This document shows, one piece after another, positions 62,675 to 64,000 of a stretch of DNA of 64,000 nucleotides; the first letter of the stretch is position 1, and each line of letters opens with the position of its first letter. Under the pieces are notes generated by a model. The model saw only the letters and a program-made list of their open reading frames with translations, was not told where the DNA came from and did not search any database. The stretch covers positions 310,001 through 374,000 of the forward strand of contig NZ_JAIUDA010000004.1 of assembly GCF_020179835.1 (NCBI RefSeq), given 5' to 3'. The position numbers and the translations under genes are program-made. This DNA is from Pantoea sp. alder81. Lineage in GTDB: Bacteria; Pseudomonadota; Gammaproteobacteria; Enterobacterales; Enterobacteriaceae.

Positions 62675-62743
62675 AGACGATGCATGTTGATTTCGGGCTA
62701 AAAGATTGGATTTAAACGTCCCAGGACATTCGCTGTCATCAAG

Positions 62744-63058
62744 TCACAGAGGAAAATGTCGCACGGGCTCAACAACCTTCATCGGTTTCTTTCTCTTCGG
62801 TTTTGTCGCCCTGCACAACGCTGGCATGGTCGCATTATCCTTCGCTAACTCGATGGTTTTGTTAACAGTGATGCAGCACGGGCAGTAATGAACATTCGCA
62901 TATTGCGCTGCAGCGACGGTGAATGCCTGACCGTGGTTATACATACTGCCAATAAAAGCCCGTGAATCGATACCGGGTAACTGTTCACATCCTGCGGTAT
63001 GCAAAAGCAAGCCCCTGCGGGCGTGATCGCATACGTAATACTTCGTTGCCTTGTACAT
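62744..63058 (-). CDS. Uncharacterised cysteine-containing small protein
   Basis: This is a 104-residue protein. The first 60 residues look conserved: YYVCDHARRGLLLHTAGCEQ, LPGIDSRAFIGSMYNHGQAF and QYANVHYCPCC. The spacing of Cys residues (18 to 19 residues after the start, and CPCC near 58-61) could bind a metal or form disulfides. The remaining 40 residues are basic and less ordered. No signal peptide is present. GGAT precedes the ATG. I recall similar small enterobacterial proteins of unknown role but cannot name one. A 60-codon frame on the other strand is its shadow. Confidence 0.65.
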   Translation of the reverse strand: MYKATKYYVCDHARRGLLLHTAGCEQLPGIDSRAFIGSMYNHGQAFTVAAAQYANVHYCPCCITVNKTIELAKDNATMPALCRATKPKRKKPMKVVEPVRHFPL

Positions 63059-63096
63059 TTTTATTTATCCGTTTGCTGTGTGAGTCAATGGACTCA

Positions 63097-63456
63097 TTAA
63101 AGTTTGTCGTATTCGATATCTTGTAAATTTGAACATCTCACTACGGCCTGGAACTCAGATTGCCCACCACGGCTAGCCAAAGTAAACGGAACGATTATAC
63201 GTGTGCCATTTTTTGCTACGCCTTCATTGTGCAACAGAAGAGAACCCAGGGTGATTCTGTTTTTCCCAAACATTTCGGTATGGGCTTTTTCAAGCAGGTC
63301 TTTTTCTACGGCAATAAGCGCATCACGACTGTGAACGGTCAGACAGGCTATTTCATCATTTTGATTTTCTATGCTCTGCGAATATACCTCATAACCCGAC
63401 GCAGACAAAATGATCCCCAGGGCACAAAGTGCCCCAACCTTAGCAGATGTTTTCAT
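63097..63456 (-). CDS. Uncharacterised exported protein
   Basis: This is a protein of about 119 residues. A hydrophobic N-terminal segment (VGALCALGIILSASGYEVYS) may be a signal peptide or anchor. The mature part has two cysteines (EIACLTV and VVRCSNLQ), which probably form a disulfide, and a strand-rich end (NGTRIIVPFTLASRGGQSEF). The ATG at 63456 has AAGGG upstream; the open frame runs nine codons further. It lies 38 bases upstream of the cysteine-containing gene on the same strand. The function is unknown. Confidence 0.65.
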   Translation of the reverse strand: MKTSAKVGALCALGIILSASGYEVYSQSIENQNDEIACLTVHSRDALIAVEKDLLEKAHTEMFGKNRITLGSLLLHNEGVAKNGTRIIVPFTLASRGGQSEFQAVVRCSNLQDIEYDKL

Positions 63457-64000
63457 TTTAAATTCCCTTGAATGTTTCACCAACAGTCTCTGGTCTAACT
63501 AACGGAAAATCAAGAGTATTTATGGTTGATTTGTTGAAATGAATTGATGTGTATTGCAGATGTCGGCTGGTCATTATCTGATAATGGACGGGATAAAATC
63601 TGATTATTACGTACCACAATAAAATCCTGTGAGATTTATTGAAGAGTAACTCAAACAAATAAACCGTGCATTAAAGCCAAAGTACAACAAATAACCTGGT
63701 TAAGGATTTGTTAATGATTGAAATGTTGCAGACTCATGACATTTTTTCATTGCAGAAGTTATGGTCAGTTGGTACCAGATGATAAAAACTCACAGCCTGC
63801 TAATTCAGCAGCGCTGTTTACAGTGATCAATGAATCACCGTGAAGCTGGAACCGCGGGTAGTGCCTCTGATCAAATCAAAAGATCAGTGTGTTAAAACGG
63901 CAAATGGTTTAACCTTGAAATACTGTCAGCAGTGGATTTTAAGTAACCCCAATAAAATCAGTGTTTTGAGTGGGCTTTTATTGAGTGACCTTTTGATTGA
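63457..64000. other. Right-end AT-rich stretch without a recognised gene
   Basis: About 540 AT-rich bases. A 66-codon minus-strand frame (63458-63658) overlaps the exported-protein promoter region and has no coding pattern. CAATAAAA and TTTTATTG near 63950 and 63976 form an 8-bp inverted repeat with a long loop. I see no RNA gene. Confidence 0.55.

Noticed and set aside
62706..62888. 60-codon plus-strand frame after the ATPase
   Set aside because: It is the shadow of the 104-residue minus-strand gene, which has the better conserved pattern.
1..64000. tRNA, rRNA, prophage, transposase or CRISPR arrays
   Set aside because: I found no cloverleaf-like gene, transposase, integrase or regular repeat-spacer pattern on either strand.

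Overview
The window looks like chromosomal DNA of a plant- or environment-associated Enterobacterales member, most like Pantoea or Erwinia. The grounds are the moderate GC content, the close protein resemblance to E. coli ProX, PagP, EvgA and EvgS, the FhuB/FhuD-type iron uptake genes, and the density of transporter and scavenging operons. No rRNA, tRNA, prophage, intact insertion sequence or CRISPR array is visible. The genus is inferred from general resemblance, not from a database search.

Layout. 1-2.4 kb: a 5'-cut DMT exporter, a MASE2-GGDEF protein with altered motifs, and an OsmC-like protein. 2.5-9.3 kb: a nitrogen-scavenging locus in which an XRE-cupin regulator diverges from a nitrilase, a NitT/TauT-type ABC importer (ATPase, permease, binding protein), a 67-residue GatC/AtzG-like protein, an amidase and a DMT permease. 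9.4-14.2 kb: an AT-richer accessory stretch with a flippase, a TupA-like ATP-grasp protein, a Fic AMPylase with a duplicated 70-bp upstream element, a GNAT remnant and a small glycine-zipper protein. 14.2-16.2 kb: a TetR/MFS divergon. 16.3-19.9 kb: a LysR regulator diverging from an M20 peptidase and a YfcC-type carrier. 19.9-28 kb: a hydantoinase/oxoprolinase A and B pair, an FAD amine oxidase, an IclR regulator and an MHS-family permease, with related palindromes in both promoter regions. 28.4-32.2 kb: an orphan ProX, a DHA2 exporter and an FtrA-like regulator.

32.2-39.0 kb, minus strand: an iron-starvation unit of ECF sigma factor, FecR-like regulator, TonB-dependent receptor with STN domain, FhuD and FhuB. 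It has no ATPase gene. A Fur-like box lies before the sigma gene and another before the receptor. 39.1-39.4 kb: an orphan ParD antitoxin whose ParE partner survives only as nine codons.

39.5-52 kb is the most interesting part. A giant autotransporter adhesin (about 2342 aa) and a small membrane protein diverge from an EvgA/EvgS-like (BvgAS-type) phosphorelay. Two identical 18-bp palindrome-like repeats sit in the shared control region, one facing each side. The relay is followed by a RcsB/BglJ-like regulator in which Glu replaces the phospho-acceptor Asp. The arrangement recalls Bordetella BvgAS control of adhesins.

52-59.4 kb: pagP with a membrane-anchored alpha/beta hydrolase, a divergent acyltransferase-3-like protein, and an RND efflux pump with its lipoprotein adaptor. 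A previously unlisted 36-aa membrane sORF with a perfect Shine-Dalgarno lies just upstream of the adaptor. 59.9-62.7 kb: a P-type cation ATPase. 62.7-63.5 kb: two small uncharacterised genes. The last 540 bases hold no gene I can support.
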